A DNA stretch of 46,541 nt, taken from the IMG/VR virus record IMGVR_UViG_3300042383_000676, positions 1-46,541 of that record. One strand, written 5' to 3'. Shown here piece by piece: positions 34,501-41,561 of the stretch. The notes below the pieces were generated by a model that did no database searches, was not told where the DNA came from, and saw only the letters and a list, made by a program, of their open reading frames with translations. Each line of letters begins with the position of its first letter. The first letter of the stretch is position 1. This stretch comes from a virus. The translations under genes were made by a program, and so were the position numbers.

Positions 34501-35939
34501 ACACGAACTACGTCATTGATCGATGGTACTCGTATTTTATGCAAATGTATTAAGGAATCGATTATTTCAACTTTATAAATTGCATTGGCAACACTTGAAT
34601 CCAAATCTGCTGTGAAAATGATATATTGACCATCAGATACTGCTATTTTATCTACAGTATACCCGGTTGATCCTTCAATATCAGAAAAAACATCATTTGT
34701 AAAATCATCAACTAAATCAACATCTATTATGCCGGTAGTTCCAAAATTAAAAAGTTTTAAATTAGCAGAAAACTCAATAATTGGTCTATTAGCACGAGCA
34801 CTTTGATTTAATGTGACTACTATTTTATTTAATTTTGCACTTGTAATTAATACATCTTTATGAACCCATCTATTTGATCTACTCCACGCATTTTTATCAG
34901 TACTATCACGATTTATTGTAATATAATCAGGAGTTGGCGCTATAACATCCAATAAAGAGCTGTCTACTAGTTTAATTGCATTACCAACACCCTCAACATA
35001 AAATGTACCAGAAGCATATTGGGTTGGTACCACTTTACCACTAAATGAAACCAACATTCCATTGCTTAATGGTGTACCATTTGTTAATGTATATGTCTTT
35101 TTGCCTAAAATATCTGATTCAATATCAATTTCAGTGTTATCATCGATTGAAGATATAATAAAAATACCACCGGTATCTAAAGAGGTTTCACTTTGATAAA
35201 ATAATTGATTAGGTGCATTAAGTGGAACAGTAAATGTAATGGTCCCGTTTTCAACTGCATGTCCAGTAACTCCTTCTGTATATCGATACTGACCACCAAC
35301 TGATCTTTCAGTAACAATACTGAATGGATTCCCAACTGAATTTATTTCAAATACATAGGTTTGGCCTCTATATAAGCGAAGTTGTGGATTAGTAGTAACA
35401 CCATTTGGCGTGAATACATATTCAGTTGTATTACCATAAGTTGTTGTTTTTACAGAAAACGTACTTATAGAGTTACTTTGTTGTCCATGAATATTAATTA
35501 CAGATGGAATTTCCCAATAATAGTTTTGATAATTTACTAACTTGTCCCAATCAATATTAGGATTCCAGCTATACATTTCTTCTTTATTCAATCTGGCATG
35601 ATTTGATACATCACCACCAAAAACCTTAATTTTATTGATATAATCTTGATAATCTTTAAAATAAATGTTATTACCTTCTTCATCATTTATTGTGATAGAA
35701 GGTTCTAATTGATAATTCTGTCTATTACTATCCGGTGCTTGAATAAAAACATCTGCACCGGTTGTAGCTTTTGCATTTTGACGGCCAATATATCCATTCA
35801 ATTTTGAAACAGTACCACGTTGAGTCAATTGCTCAACAGTTGCTTGCAAAAATTTTGAATTTGCATCTGTTCTAAAATATCTTGGTAAAAAAGTTGCAGA
35901 TATATTAGTAGATGCGTTTGGATTAACTCTATCGGTCAT
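22590..35939 (-). CDS. Giant virion structural protein, 4449 residues (gp7-position)
   Basis: One uninterrupted frame of 13.35 kb, starting one base within the gp6 stop (TAATG) with GGGAG upstream. It stands where T4 gp7 (about 1030 residues) follows gp6, so it may be an enlarged wedge protein or carry baseplate and fibre functions together; homology to gp7 is not shown. Visible parts: a conserved-looking N-terminus (SKFLQATVEQLTQRGTVSKL) and four carbohydrate-binding-like modules (near residues 1387-1430, 1515-1560, 1696-1740, 4335-4380; W-Y-G-Y-Y spacing as in CBM5/12). A beta-propeller/FG-GAP-like region lies at about 2110-2570 (KFGYSLSFD, KWLAVGSP, KFGTNISF, GTVLIGTP). Two pairs of GYxxAPxV repeats sit near 2980-3020 and 3410-3450. 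There are no membrane segments and few cysteines. It is probably a long baseplate or fibre component acting at the cell surface. Confidence 0.85.
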   Translation of the reverse strand: MTDRVNPNASTNISATFLPRYFRTDANSKFLQATVEQLTQRGTVSKLNGYIGRQNAKATTGADVFIQAPDSNRQNYQLEPSITINDEEGNNIYFKDYQDYINKIKVFGGDVSNHARLNKEEMYSWNPNIDWDKLVNYQNYYWEIPSVINIHGQQSNSISTFSVKTTTYGNTTEYVFTPNGVTTNPQLRLYRGQTYVFEINSVGNPFSIVTERSVGGQYRYTEGVTGHAVENGTITFTVPLNAPNQLFYQSETSLDTGGIFIISSIDDNTEIDIESDILGKKTYTLTNGTPLSNGMLVSFSGKVVPTQYASGTFYVEGVGNAIKLVDSSLLDVIAPTPDYITINRDSTDKNAWSRSNRWVHKDVLITSAKLNKIVVTLNQSARANRPIIEFSANLKLFNFGTTGIIDVDLVDDFTNDVFSDIEGSTGYTVDKIAVSDGQYIIFTADLDSSVANAIYKVEIIDSLIHLHKIRVPSINDVVRVTNGSMINKQFWFNGSNWVLGQQKIKQNQQPVFDVVDENGISFSDTSVYSGSNFKGSQVFTYKVNTTGIDDPILNFPITYKSINNIGDIVFNFNFISDMFSYRDSSTLSFVDKNVGTGYLITSDYVGSPVYSNGWVTNTSLITQAGIRIYKNSGKVNNFDIDIFDDISLLDDLEVKIYINGIRLQKDIGLVTQWVVENSPKYKRIVLTTPISLTDVLTIRTFASQPINSNGYYEIPNNLQNNPLNETISNFSLGEVLDHVTSMVDNLPGFNGIFPGSSNLRDLGNISQYGTKFVRHSGPSCLSLYHITNDQVNIVRAIEQAREDYNKFKRNFIKVAETLGIDTDVKNHVDLIMQELTRNVPKTSPYYFSDMIPFGASVKTTYIVLDYIQTQYPLNVPFTLDALSNRAVGIYLNGVQLLYGHDYMFDDQGFVDISATIAPGDEITIYEYENTDGCFVPETPSKLGIFPLYDPNIYVDTTLITPVSMIQGHDGSLTLAYGDYRDDLLIELEKRIYNNTKISYDPNIFNINDIISRYNVKNDYSMTEFNKILSSSFYKWLSLIDVNFSAVTFDQNNPFTFNYSGLSSPNGSTAPGYWRGVYKWILDTDRPNICPWEIMGITDKPSWWDTVYGPAPYTSDNHIMWEDISNGLLKEPGKDPIVLVDYLKPFLLSHIPVDDGGNLVSPFDSGIVSGFLSQNIQGDFVFGDIAPVENAWRRSSHFPFSLLLTTILMKPSSVIGVLFDRSRIKRNLNGQLIYTESGVHITASDLKLPSIYSSNSRVQTSGIINYIINYLVSEDLTKYNQYLYDIFNLNYNLCYRVGAFTSKQQFKLILDSKSPLTAGGVFVPSDDYKIILNTSTPTSKITYSGVIVSKLANGYSVNGYSKTQPYFNYYNWSQKGSIITIGGISESYVSWKSGESYPHGQIVKLGNVFYRATVFINRDSVFDNSKYQQLASLPIVGGRTVYFRKAWNRQTPITLPYNSVFSTIQEVVDFLLGYGEYLKDQGFIFDDFNSNLAQVCNWETSAKEFLFWTTQNWSTGQDKWSEWVPNTAVQYGTIVRYFGDYYKALRNIPANSTFQTEYYLKMDGLSTVGSSVISLSPSANKITFSTTINIIDDISNPYNDYEMFRVDGQPISPLYLKSNRDENFVSYAPTNDDGIYNASFYLIQKEHVVIINNTTMFNDLIYDPTSGYKQDRIKVSAYVSSDWYGGFDIPGFIFDDASVSNWTPWKDYVIGDVVRYQSYYYSADICMAGSENFMPSNWVKLSKKPVQQILPNLTTIATQFNEFYTLEVDSFDNSQQTMAQHLIGYQKRQYLDNIIQDNVSEFKFYQGMIRDKGTQNVFDHLFGVFNTENAESLTFYEEWALRVGQYGASSAFDEVEILLDEQTHVNNPQGYKLVPNIDLSLSDYIIQQLPTDLYLKPIGYNSNPFPVVTSKKPFLRSAGYVRESDVLVTLKSIDQIIDQDISNFSEGSYVWCTFEQRSWNVYRYTPSNLVITNVTYTANDGVLTITTSSIVTLGTGDYIGITGVIGFNGFYKINSTTTHTIVIIKTGLTIENPFTHQSSIEIFKFTNQRITNIDNANTILQNNILSGEKLWTDNDGTGNWAVWRYNPVYTGRMIVQPYITSEMNYGRSIASWDSGKLVAISTALGEIYTYSSNDSSIRRQKQVLTTPYISNNGINPNNIFGEVIAMSGDGKWLAVGSPNASNASVIYYTDMRFDNSVNTFDSAAVSFDNTTGLNNAITREIYDLNHTTIKGLDSIYTNQGVVTIYEKDDTDNYFEVSTFVSPFPASNEKFGYSLSFDNDASSYALYIGAPGSDNDTGKVYKVSYNQSIVTSAEYNPAGSYGNIIKLSSVAKIGFGMYVVGTGFYSNQQVISVNTVTKTVTLSAAPDVQPSGTINFVVNYWQYDLTTNYNGQVSGDLYGTNVNVSTDNSTLLISAVGKVHIYKDFEFLQTLTGSTSAFGTGISVNDTGTYIAISDPLETVQYPNEGTVTVYKFGTMYSEYQQILNTVPESNEKFGTNISFMGDNTIVVHSKYSNSPSGRIDIYDRYATKWIFSETISLITNIENTANVGFSVGDGTVLIGTPSYDNQLQNIGLVVEYNKQANAYSWSKLNTEVTVPNISKIKKAFVYNKKTNMLLASLDVLDPLQGKIAGPADEEISYKTFYDPAIYSVGTSSVNVDTTAAWTTKQVGKIWWDLSTSKFIECNDVDDVYRSTNWYKLAPLASVDIYEWVETSLKPSAWDAQSDTDSGLSMGISGKSLYSDSVYSVKTYFDNISKSLKYTYYYWVKNKVTVPSVSGRYISSASVANMIANPVSEGYKFVSLTGMNSFNVANCKYLLQNKDVVLSLQYWTIGDIDQKIHSEWKLISNDPLTTIPYNVEQKWFDSLCGSDTAGRLVPDNTVSPKLRYGIENRPRQSMFVNRFEALKQYIEQANLVLIKNQISSSTRDLSLLEKYDSAPLESSRLYDKAIDTDSELQFINVSSVKQPVLLPIINDGKITDVKIINSGLGYITAPVITVLGSGINANIVPIINSKGQIISCSIINSGEGYSDDTVIRVRDFAILINSDTQSNDTWAIYSYQPKRNSFVASIANINGTTLTIDTIDGSITGIIETGQYLYGTGVIPGTFIVSGNGTTWTVNNVQTVTMTTIRSYASVPGWVRSLTQSYNTPNYWDKVNWYEPGYNEFTAIEYEVLNFSDLTSISPKVNDIVKVKYNNVGEWVLLKRNSTVGTIDWTQEYTIIGIENGTIQLKTSLYNQTAYDGALYDTTGYDINVTTELRNILTAIKESIFINDLKVEYLNLFFNSIRYAFSEQTYIDWIFKTSFVKATHNVGMLDQPITYKNDNLADFESYVAEVKPYRTKIREYVSSYNNNDIGKFGTTDFDLPSLYNYGGTTVIDATVENGEIVAYDTAINEYPWKSWLDHVGFKVTKLTLTYSGYGYLTAPTVEIISDSGSGATAYTTINNGKVDSIVLVTSGSGYLAAPVVRISNASNGDAARAVAIIGDSNIRTNTIGLKFDRITNDYSINKLEETESFEADGVNSTYGLSWAPDIKIGKALVTINGVEISRGVYTLAIVHEPINPEYNIYFSKVTGSITFDTIPVIGSIIEITYSKDVSTLNAADRIQHFYNPSSTDLGKDLSQLMTGVDYGGVIVDGMNFEYNKGWDSTPYASDRWDNYDTTYDDHAVNVGANEHSIDLPYVPEIGTLITVYLNGTRIDDQYYGIMPGATGPEHFQTNINAVMKTALVESESNDEVTVGINGYVSINIPINVSINEGDVIILRKITSDGSIKPYEEDYDTSYDGGNLAYTSATGISPSDVNVDGDGLVTENTSYAPEEIVPGQLVDAVSIKVYDSQSVVSGNIKVEKHVANGEDTIFDIGQRMNSNQSLIVTVESFFRNEDDELLSEIVYQEIGVDYIVNYDDNTITFTTAPDEGFIVTIFSIGVNGSDILDTGFFVGNGGQTIFATKTMWNSSISVTAYAYFHGEFLSNHIENVDGVLKFIFSNPIPPNAIVHYILASNAERTFTITTSQKVVGDNRPKTQAYILTSIVGDASPNEINMIVRIDQRILLSSEYTYIPAFGGSPAGIIFDTVIGPNNIVVIFSSYNNTILGVSRIEIDATPDIIPVQDSSQYYYNLEVLGGIIQLPNEIINEDYIWVVKTGKLLTPGVDFIINPDKISLTLLFEPTTEDVFDIITYNSNKTTRVSYMQFKDMLNRFQYKNLNYDQRTELTQDFYITDDVIYLKNTDNFDIPDIKKNKPGVIDINGERIEYFKIHDNTLSQIRRGTMGTGAVNLYESGTEVQNIGPSTIISYRDNNVTEHVTMSSFSNMVDVTFIPSKAVTEWDLPEEFTSVIPNNYGQCDEIDVFVHYEVTSWSITTTYNIGDIISYGIYTYRCISSHTSEDFLTDYNNWEFFSAHIRLKKHPYIVFNLNISPYSPAGDVQFDADFSVDGTSKKIRLTRPVPAGTKITIVKKTGLQWTL

Positions 35940-38900
35940 TATAAACTCCCATATGGTGAACTAGTCACGGATTGTTGTGATGTGCTTGCTGTTGCAGATA
36001 TACTGCTGCCTGATTTAATATTACTTGATGTAATACCTGATATAATTTCAATATCATCAACTGTTGCGCCATTTATAAATAATTGGTCTGTATTTGCAGT
36101 TATTTCAAATAAACTTCCAAAATTTAAATCCGATTTGTTCGGAACGATAACAAAACTAACAATGTCTGGTGCTAATTGCGAAATTACATATGTTGACAAC
36201 TCAGTAAAATAAAAAGTATCACCAAAATTCCAATTTTGTATAGAAAAAAATTGGTTAATTGCAGTTATTACTCGGGATTTTACATCATTATCAGTAACTA
36301 CTTGCTCAGGATTTTTGATAACTTTAAATGTTGCTTGTAGTTCTGGAATTGCTGTTCTACCAAACAATACCGTATATGATACTGGATGATATATAATTTC
36401 ATCAGAAACCGTTTTAATTAAATTTAAACTTGGTGATAATGTATTATACAGCTCGTCAGAACTTGGTGGTAATGGCTTAGTTGTTATTGTTCCGTTAATC
36501 CATTGTCTAAATGTAATATCATAATCATTTGTTAATACAAAAATATCAATAATATTACTTACACCTGGATCTATTCTAGAATCATAGTCAGCAGCATGTG
36601 TATATTTAAACTTTATGTTGTCTCGCCCAATGTATACCTTATAATCAAGTGATGTAACCAATCCATATGGTAATACCAATTTTTTAACCACACCAGTATC
36701 TATAAAATAAAAGTATTGACCATTTGCATATGCAGATAATGAATCAACTGCTGATTGGCTAGCAAGAATAATAACTTTATTGTCAGAATTACTTACATAT
36801 CTATAATCTTCTTGGCCATTTGTAATTAAGTATTTTTGTTGAAATATATACTTATTATTTGATGTAGAAGGCGGTACTAATTTTTGAAATAGATCTGGGT
36901 CGTATACTGTAGAATTATTGTTATCAACAAATGCTACAACAACTTTTTTTGTATCAATATAACCATCTTGACCTATATAACTTGAAGAAATTTTCCAAGT
37001 TATATCATTTGTATATGATGGTGATCCCAATTGTGTAAATGAGATTGGTCCATTAACAGCAGCAGAATTTACAATACTAAGTGTTATAGTAATATATCCA
37101 TTGGTTAATTGTTCAACCTTATTTACGATTGCACCCTGGCCAATTCCAACACCGGTTACTAACATCCCAACTGTTATGCCCAATGCATTGGTTACTGTTA
37201 AAGTTGGTTTACCAATTAACCCGATGGCATTAACGGTAGTCGCAGATGTATTCACATTGATACTTAATACAGTAATCAAATCATTAACAATCGTTGCCGT
37301 TTCACTGTTATAAATCTTATTATTTCCATCAAAATAAAATCGAATAGCCTTATCACTTTCAAATATGTATCGAGTTTCTCTACTGACAATTGTATATGAG
37401 CCATTATTTGGTATGAAATTCAACAACCAACTTGCATCTCTATGATTATTAGTTAAATCTCCTTGAAATTCTAAACTAAAAGAGCTAATAGAATTCAAAT
37501 TAGAATTATAAACAATCTGCCATGCGCTAGTGGTAACATCATAACGTAATCCAAATGGTTGGTTTGAAAATACAAGATCAATAATATTTGATATTGTGGT
37601 TTTTTCATCAATGGATGAAGACCATTTAGGAATAATCTTACTTATCACTGATAATGATGGCACAATTGTGTTGAATTGATATACTCCATTATTAACACTG
37701 ATTACTTCTGCCCATAAATAATATGATGATCCAGGCAATACGGCAGTGCCTTCTACAAGACTGTTGTAATTATTTGTGTCAAAGTAGTACCCATATGGAG
37801 CTATAAACTTAACCATTGCACCAACTTTGATATAAATTAAATCAAACGCAGCGTTTGATGAAACTGTTAATGTTCCATACGAAGTTGTAATATCAGTCTC
37901 GGTTTGCACAAACGTTGCAGAAAATCCATCAGTAACTGCATCTCGTATGAATTTTGAATAGTAAAAATTTCGCAAATTATCATAAGAAAGGATATCAAAA
38001 ACAGTATTATAAATTACATATTCAACATCAGTTTTTGAAATATATGAAAAATTAATAGAATTTGAATAAACCTCATTATAAATGACACCATCATCAGAAT
38101 ATAATACAGTAGAACTATACTTGCTAGATGGATCCACTAAATCAAAATACCTACTAATACCACTTGAAGTTCTATTAATCGCTTTTACTTTTAATACTTG
38201 CTGAGATGCACTCAATGGACTAATATTGTAGTCCTCACCAGTAATCATTCTATTTTGCGTATAGTATGTTTGTGGTGCATTTGTTTTAATACTTTCGTTA
38301 GATTCAGCTGGTGTTGAATTGGTCACAGAAGATGTCAATGACAACGAAATACTTAACGTATGATTTTGCCCGGTCGCAGAAATATATGGCAATTCAATAG
38401 ATACATTTCTTATATCTTGTGGATTAATTACATAAGATATTCCATTACTAACTCGGTAATATACCCTGAATGTACCTTGTGGAAGATTTCCAAAAGTACC
38501 ATCAGCAAAAGTTAAACTGATTGCGTCACTTGCTCGCGTAACTACTCCATAGATATTTCTAATATTATTATTAACACTATTATAAACAATATTAGTACCA
38601 GTTAAGCTAGGAACTTTTGTCCAAGCATTTGATTCTAATCCATTAACATCCAATCCATATAACCAAACATCATTATTGTTAATATTTTGAGATGTTATAT
38701 CAATCGATTCATTAGTACTTGGTTGAGTAATAGCAAACGTACCGGTATTCAGTGAACCTTGTGTAAAATTAAAGAAAAACCCAGAGTTTGCACTCCCGGC
38801 TCCTTGACCATCATCCCTGTATATACATGCAATACTATTACCAAGCTTTGGTGCTTCTTCATATATGAAATTTTGGCCTTTAAAAGCGGTACTGGTGATT

Positions 38901-39538
38901 TCAAAATTCATTGACATTCCAGATACTACTTTTGTAAACCCATATACAGGAACATCATTATTGGCTGCATTAAATCGATATTGACTGGTAGGAATACCAT
39001 ATATTGTCGCACTATCCGTTGGATTTCCAAACTGTTGCGATACGGGTAATGCTGCATTTAATACTTTAATAAATTGATCATTCCAATTAGAATTAGATGG
39101 ATCATTCCATGATATAACTTGATTTGCTAAATTACGGCCATTACTATCTATTACTGTCTCGGTTGTTGATATTGTTGTAAATTTTAACAACCCTTGTGCA
39201 GCAATGTTACGTTTGGCATTATAACTTATTACTCTGGCTAACCGTAATATACTATCACGTCTTTCAGCCAATTCTAAGAAGTTTTCACGTGCATTTAAAT
39301 CAACTCTGAATGCAATGTTTTGTCCTAAAAATGCAATAAGATCAATCAATGCCAAATATTCAGAACTCTCAATATAATCATTGAAGTCTTCTGGATAATT
39401 TTGACGTATATAATTAACCATTGTGCGTCTAATATTCTCAAAATCATAGCTTTGAAAATCCGCATTGCGAAAAGATTGGTATACCTTTGTCCAATCCTCT
39501 GCTACTAAAAGTCTATTTTCTCTATCTGTTGCACTCAT
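35939..39538 (-). CDS. 6: Baseplate wedge protein gp6
   Basis: A 1199-residue baseplate wedge protein; T4 gp6 has 660, so this version is much enlarged. The N-terminus is strongly gp6-like (NYIRQNYPEDFNDYIESSEY, LALIDLIAFLGQNIAFRVDL, NARENFLELAERRDSILRLA), and so is the block TYYTQNRMITGEDYNISPLS at about 425-444. The extra length is mainly in the second half, including a GMLVTGVGIGQGAIV module (about 790) related to modules in other virion proteins here. The C-terminus is Ser/Thr-rich. In T4, gp6 joins wedges into the ring with gp53 and gp25, both encoded just upstream. ATG 39538 is preceded by AGGACATAAC and a late-promoter motif. Confidence 0.92.
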   Translation of the reverse strand: MSATDRENRLLVAEDWTKVYQSFRNADFQSYDFENIRRTMVNYIRQNYPEDFNDYIESSEYLALIDLIAFLGQNIAFRVDLNARENFLELAERRDSILRLARVISYNAKRNIAAQGLLKFTTISTTETVIDSNGRNLANQVISWNDPSNSNWNDQFIKVLNAALPVSQQFGNPTDSATIYGIPTSQYRFNAANNDVPVYGFTKVVSGMSMNFEITSTAFKGQNFIYEEAPKLGNSIACIYRDDGQGAGSANSGFFFNFTQGSLNTGTFAITQPSTNESIDITSQNINNNDVWLYGLDVNGLESNAWTKVPSLTGTNIVYNSVNNNIRNIYGVVTRASDAISLTFADGTFGNLPQGTFRVYYRVSNGISYVINPQDIRNVSIELPYISATGQNHTLSISLSLTSSVTNSTPAESNESIKTNAPQTYYTQNRMITGEDYNISPLSASQQVLKVKAINRTSSGISRYFDLVDPSSKYSSTVLYSDDGVIYNEVYSNSINFSYISKTDVEYVIYNTVFDILSYDNLRNFYYSKFIRDAVTDGFSATFVQTETDITTSYGTLTVSSNAAFDLIYIKVGAMVKFIAPYGYYFDTNNYNSLVEGTAVLPGSSYYLWAEVISVNNGVYQFNTIVPSLSVISKIIPKWSSSIDEKTTISNIIDLVFSNQPFGLRYDVTTSAWQIVYNSNLNSISSFSLEFQGDLTNNHRDASWLLNFIPNNGSYTIVSRETRYIFESDKAIRFYFDGNNKIYNSETATIVNDLITVLSINVNTSATTVNAIGLIGKPTLTVTNALGITVGMLVTGVGIGQGAIVNKVEQLTNGYITITLSIVNSAAVNGPISFTQLGSPSYTNDITWKISSSYIGQDGYIDTKKVVVAFVDNNNSTVYDPDLFQKLVPPSTSNNKYIFQQKYLITNGQEDYRYVSNSDNKVIILASQSAVDSLSAYANGQYFYFIDTGVVKKLVLPYGLVTSLDYKVYIGRDNIKFKYTHAADYDSRIDPGVSNIIDIFVLTNDYDITFRQWINGTITTKPLPPSSDELYNTLSPSLNLIKTVSDEIIYHPVSYTVLFGRTAIPELQATFKVIKNPEQVVTDNDVKSRVITAINQFFSIQNWNFGDTFYFTELSTYVISQLAPDIVSFVIVPNKSDLNFGSLFEITANTDQLFINGATVDDIEIISGITSSNIKSGSSISATASTSQQSVTSSPYGSL

Positions 39539-39553
39539 GTTATGTCCTAATAA

Positions 39554-39564
39554 CAGTATTTATC
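39554..39564 (-). promoter_or_regulatory. Putative late (gp55-type) promoter of gp6
   Basis: On the minus strand GATAAATACTG; the 8-base core (39557-39564) lies 18 bases before ATG 39538. It is close to the T4 late consensus TATAAATACTATT and sits in the 47-base gap between gp25 and gp6. Confidence 0.65.
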
Positions 39565-39585
39565 GTAATGTATAAACTACATACT

Positions 39586-40014
39586 TTATTGCAATAATAA
39601 CCCATTTGTTTGATCAAATTGTAGTTGCAATTTTTGTGATATATTGTATGGTAAGTATGTTAATATACACTCAATCTGAATACCAGATTCATATTGTGTA
39701 ACAATAACATCTTTCGCAGTTATTCGTGGATCATAGTTAATAATTTCATTAACATTTTGTATAATCAATCCTCTAACCTGATCTGTTAACGGTTCAAACA
39801 GTAAATCCCAAATTATTGTTCCAAATGTAGGATTCATTAACAATTCACCTTGTCTAATGTTGAAATGGTTTAATAAATCTTGTTTTATTAAATTAAAATC
39901 ATATAACTTATAGTTCTCAGTATCAGGGCTAACAGTACTAAATCCTCTATACATCTGCGAACTAATTGGCTGGTTTTTTGAAGGAACCGTAACTTTTTGA
40001 TATATTGAACTCAT
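39586..40014 (-). CDS. 25: Baseplate wedge protein gp25
   Basis: A 142-residue member of the gp25/lysozyme-like baseplate family, present in contractile tails and related systems such as type VI TssE. The core is recognisable: NIRQGELLMNPTFGTIIWDL (about 52-71), directly followed by LFEPLTDQ (72-79) holding the family's conserved Glu-Pro pair, and then VNEIINYDPRI. The usual Arg of 'EPR' is replaced by Leu, as in some cyanophage homologues. It lies between gp5 and gp6 as in T4-like phages. ATG 40014 has AGGATAACATAC upstream, and the gene begins 5 bases after gp5 ends. Confidence 0.92.
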   Translation of the reverse strand: MSSIYQKVTVPSKNQPISSQMYRGFSTVSPDTENYKLYDFNLIKQDLLNHFNIRQGELLMNPTFGTIIWDLLFEPLTDQVRGLIIQNVNEIINYDPRITAKDVIVTQYESGIQIECILTYLPYNISQKLQLQFDQTNGLLLQ

Positions 40015-40019
40015 GTATG

Positions 40020-41561
40020 TTATCCTGTAATTTTATTAAATGTATCAGTTGTTGTACTATAATTTTTCCATGCAGCAGCGGGTTCTTTCATAGATTCAGT
40101 TGGATGTGTTAACTGATTGTCAACATTTCTGTCAGTCTTATCTGACGAATATTTTAATGGATCTAAATTTTCATGCTGTGGGTATGGTTCATGTGTTGGA
40201 ACTCTACGCATTATAGATTCAAATGTCGATCCATCGGCTGATGGTAAAATATGTGTCAATAATGGTGATGCAATCTCGGCAATTGCGGCGATTGGCCCAT
40301 TCATATGGACTTTTGCAGCAGTTACCAGCTGGTTTCCACCAGAATTAATCTCAGTTGTAGTTCCAGCAGTAAATTTATTACTCCCAGTTGTATTAACATC
40401 CATTTTACCAAGCGTAGTAATTTTTCCATTTTGTCCAATAACAATATCTGTATTTTTTGCAGACTCAGCATGAATATTATTACCTGCCTTTACATTAACA
40501 TTTCTTCCTGCTTCTAAATTTATATCTCTACCGGCATGAAAATTAAAATCCTTTGAGGTGTGTATACTAATGCTATCTTCTGCAAATATATCTATTTTTC
40601 CGTTACTGGTTAGTTCTATCCAAGTAGATCCGCTTGCATTACCAATGTAAATCAAATCTTCACTATTATGTAATAAAATTTGATGACCAGTCCGAGTTCG
40701 GATTCTAATCAATTCATTATGAGGTATATCAACATTTCCACCGGTTTCCCCCTGTTCTATCGCAGCATATGATGGACCACCTGTTCCGGCTGGTGTTTTT
40801 CTTAAAAATTTATCATCCCCATCATCCATTACAAAAGTAGACCCACCTATATGGCTAACTGGTGCGTTCGTGATTCTGGAATCAGATTTACCAACTGCTC
40901 CAGTTTTTGCAGTTGGCTTTTTATCAAATGGGCCTGGTGTGCTGATACCAAAAACCATACTAGGTGTTTCACGTCTGGCGCTGCTTGTTGTTATCCCTCT
41001 GGTATCATCCAAAAGTAACCCCTGAGATGCTAACGCATCAACTAATGGGTGTTGTGGTTTTTTAAATTGAGTTGAATCACCGTCTCTATTATTTTCTAAC
41101 TTGTTGTATTCTGCCACTGGTACGCGGCCAGGTCTTCCAGCTGCATCAGCGGTTGCCGAATCTACTGAATTCTGGGTTGCTGCAATACCGGGAATCATAA
41201 AATTCATACCTTCATCAGGTACACATCCAATCCAGTAACCTCTTCCAGGATCATCATTAACAAATATAACTACAACTAATGTCCCAACATCAGGTGGCAC
41301 AAACCACATCCCGTAACTTTTTTGAGTATTGTTATAATCATTCTGATTTGTTACATAATCAAATCCAGTTACTCCATAAAATGGACTCATATATTTTACT
41401 TGTTGTACCTGTGCAGCAGATGTATCATTACCAGAACCTGGTCGTAATAACTGTACTTCCAATGATCCCATATATGATGTATCCAGATGGCTAATTACTT
41501 TTGCTAAACATGGGCCTGTTGGCAATTCTGATTTTATACCGCTATTCTTATCTTCTGCCAT
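40020..41561 (-). CDS. 5: gp5-like baseplate spike protein without evident lysozyme domain
   Basis: A 513-residue central spike protein. The N-terminus (residues 15-125) is an OB-fold like gp5/VgrG: CLAKVISHLDTSYMGSLEVQ, then GMWFVPPDVGTLVVVIFVND and GYWIGCVPD. A linker of about 150 residues follows in which I see no lysozyme motif, although T4 gp5 carries one. From about residue 280 comes HNELIRIRTRTGHQILLHNS, the VgrG/gp5 gate region, then repeated short strands (DINLEAGRNVNVKAGNNIHA, about 345-365) of the beta-helix needle. The start overlaps the hub stop by one base (TAATG). In the virion it should form a trimer at the tip of the tail, joined to the hub. Confidence 0.88.
   Translation of the reverse strand: MAEDKNSGIKSELPTGPCLAKVISHLDTSYMGSLEVQLLRPGSGNDTSAAQVQQVKYMSPFYGVTGFDYVTNQNDYNNTQKSYGMWFVPPDVGTLVVVIFVNDDPGRGYWIGCVPDEGMNFMIPGIAATQNSVDSATADAAGRPGRVPVAEYNKLENNRDGDSTQFKKPQHPLVDALASQGLLLDDTRGITTSSARRETPSMVFGISTPGPFDKKPTAKTGAVGKSDSRITNAPVSHIGGSTFVMDDGDDKFLRKTPAGTGGPSYAAIEQGETGGNVDIPHNELIRIRTRTGHQILLHNSEDLIYIGNASGSTWIELTSNGKIDIFAEDSISIHTSKDFNFHAGRDINLEAGRNVNVKAGNNIHAESAKNTDIVIGQNGKITTLGKMDVNTTGSNKFTAGTTTEINSGGNQLVTAAKVHMNGPIAAIAEIASPLLTHILPSADGSTFESIMRRVPTHEPYPQHENLDPLKYSSDKTDRNVDNQLTHPTESMKEPAAAWKNYSTTTDTFNKITG

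Noticed and set aside
22590-35939. The giant frame as an assembly artefact joining several genes
   Set aside because: It is one uninterrupted frame with uniform composition, with a good ribosome site at its start and no internal start-stop junctions.
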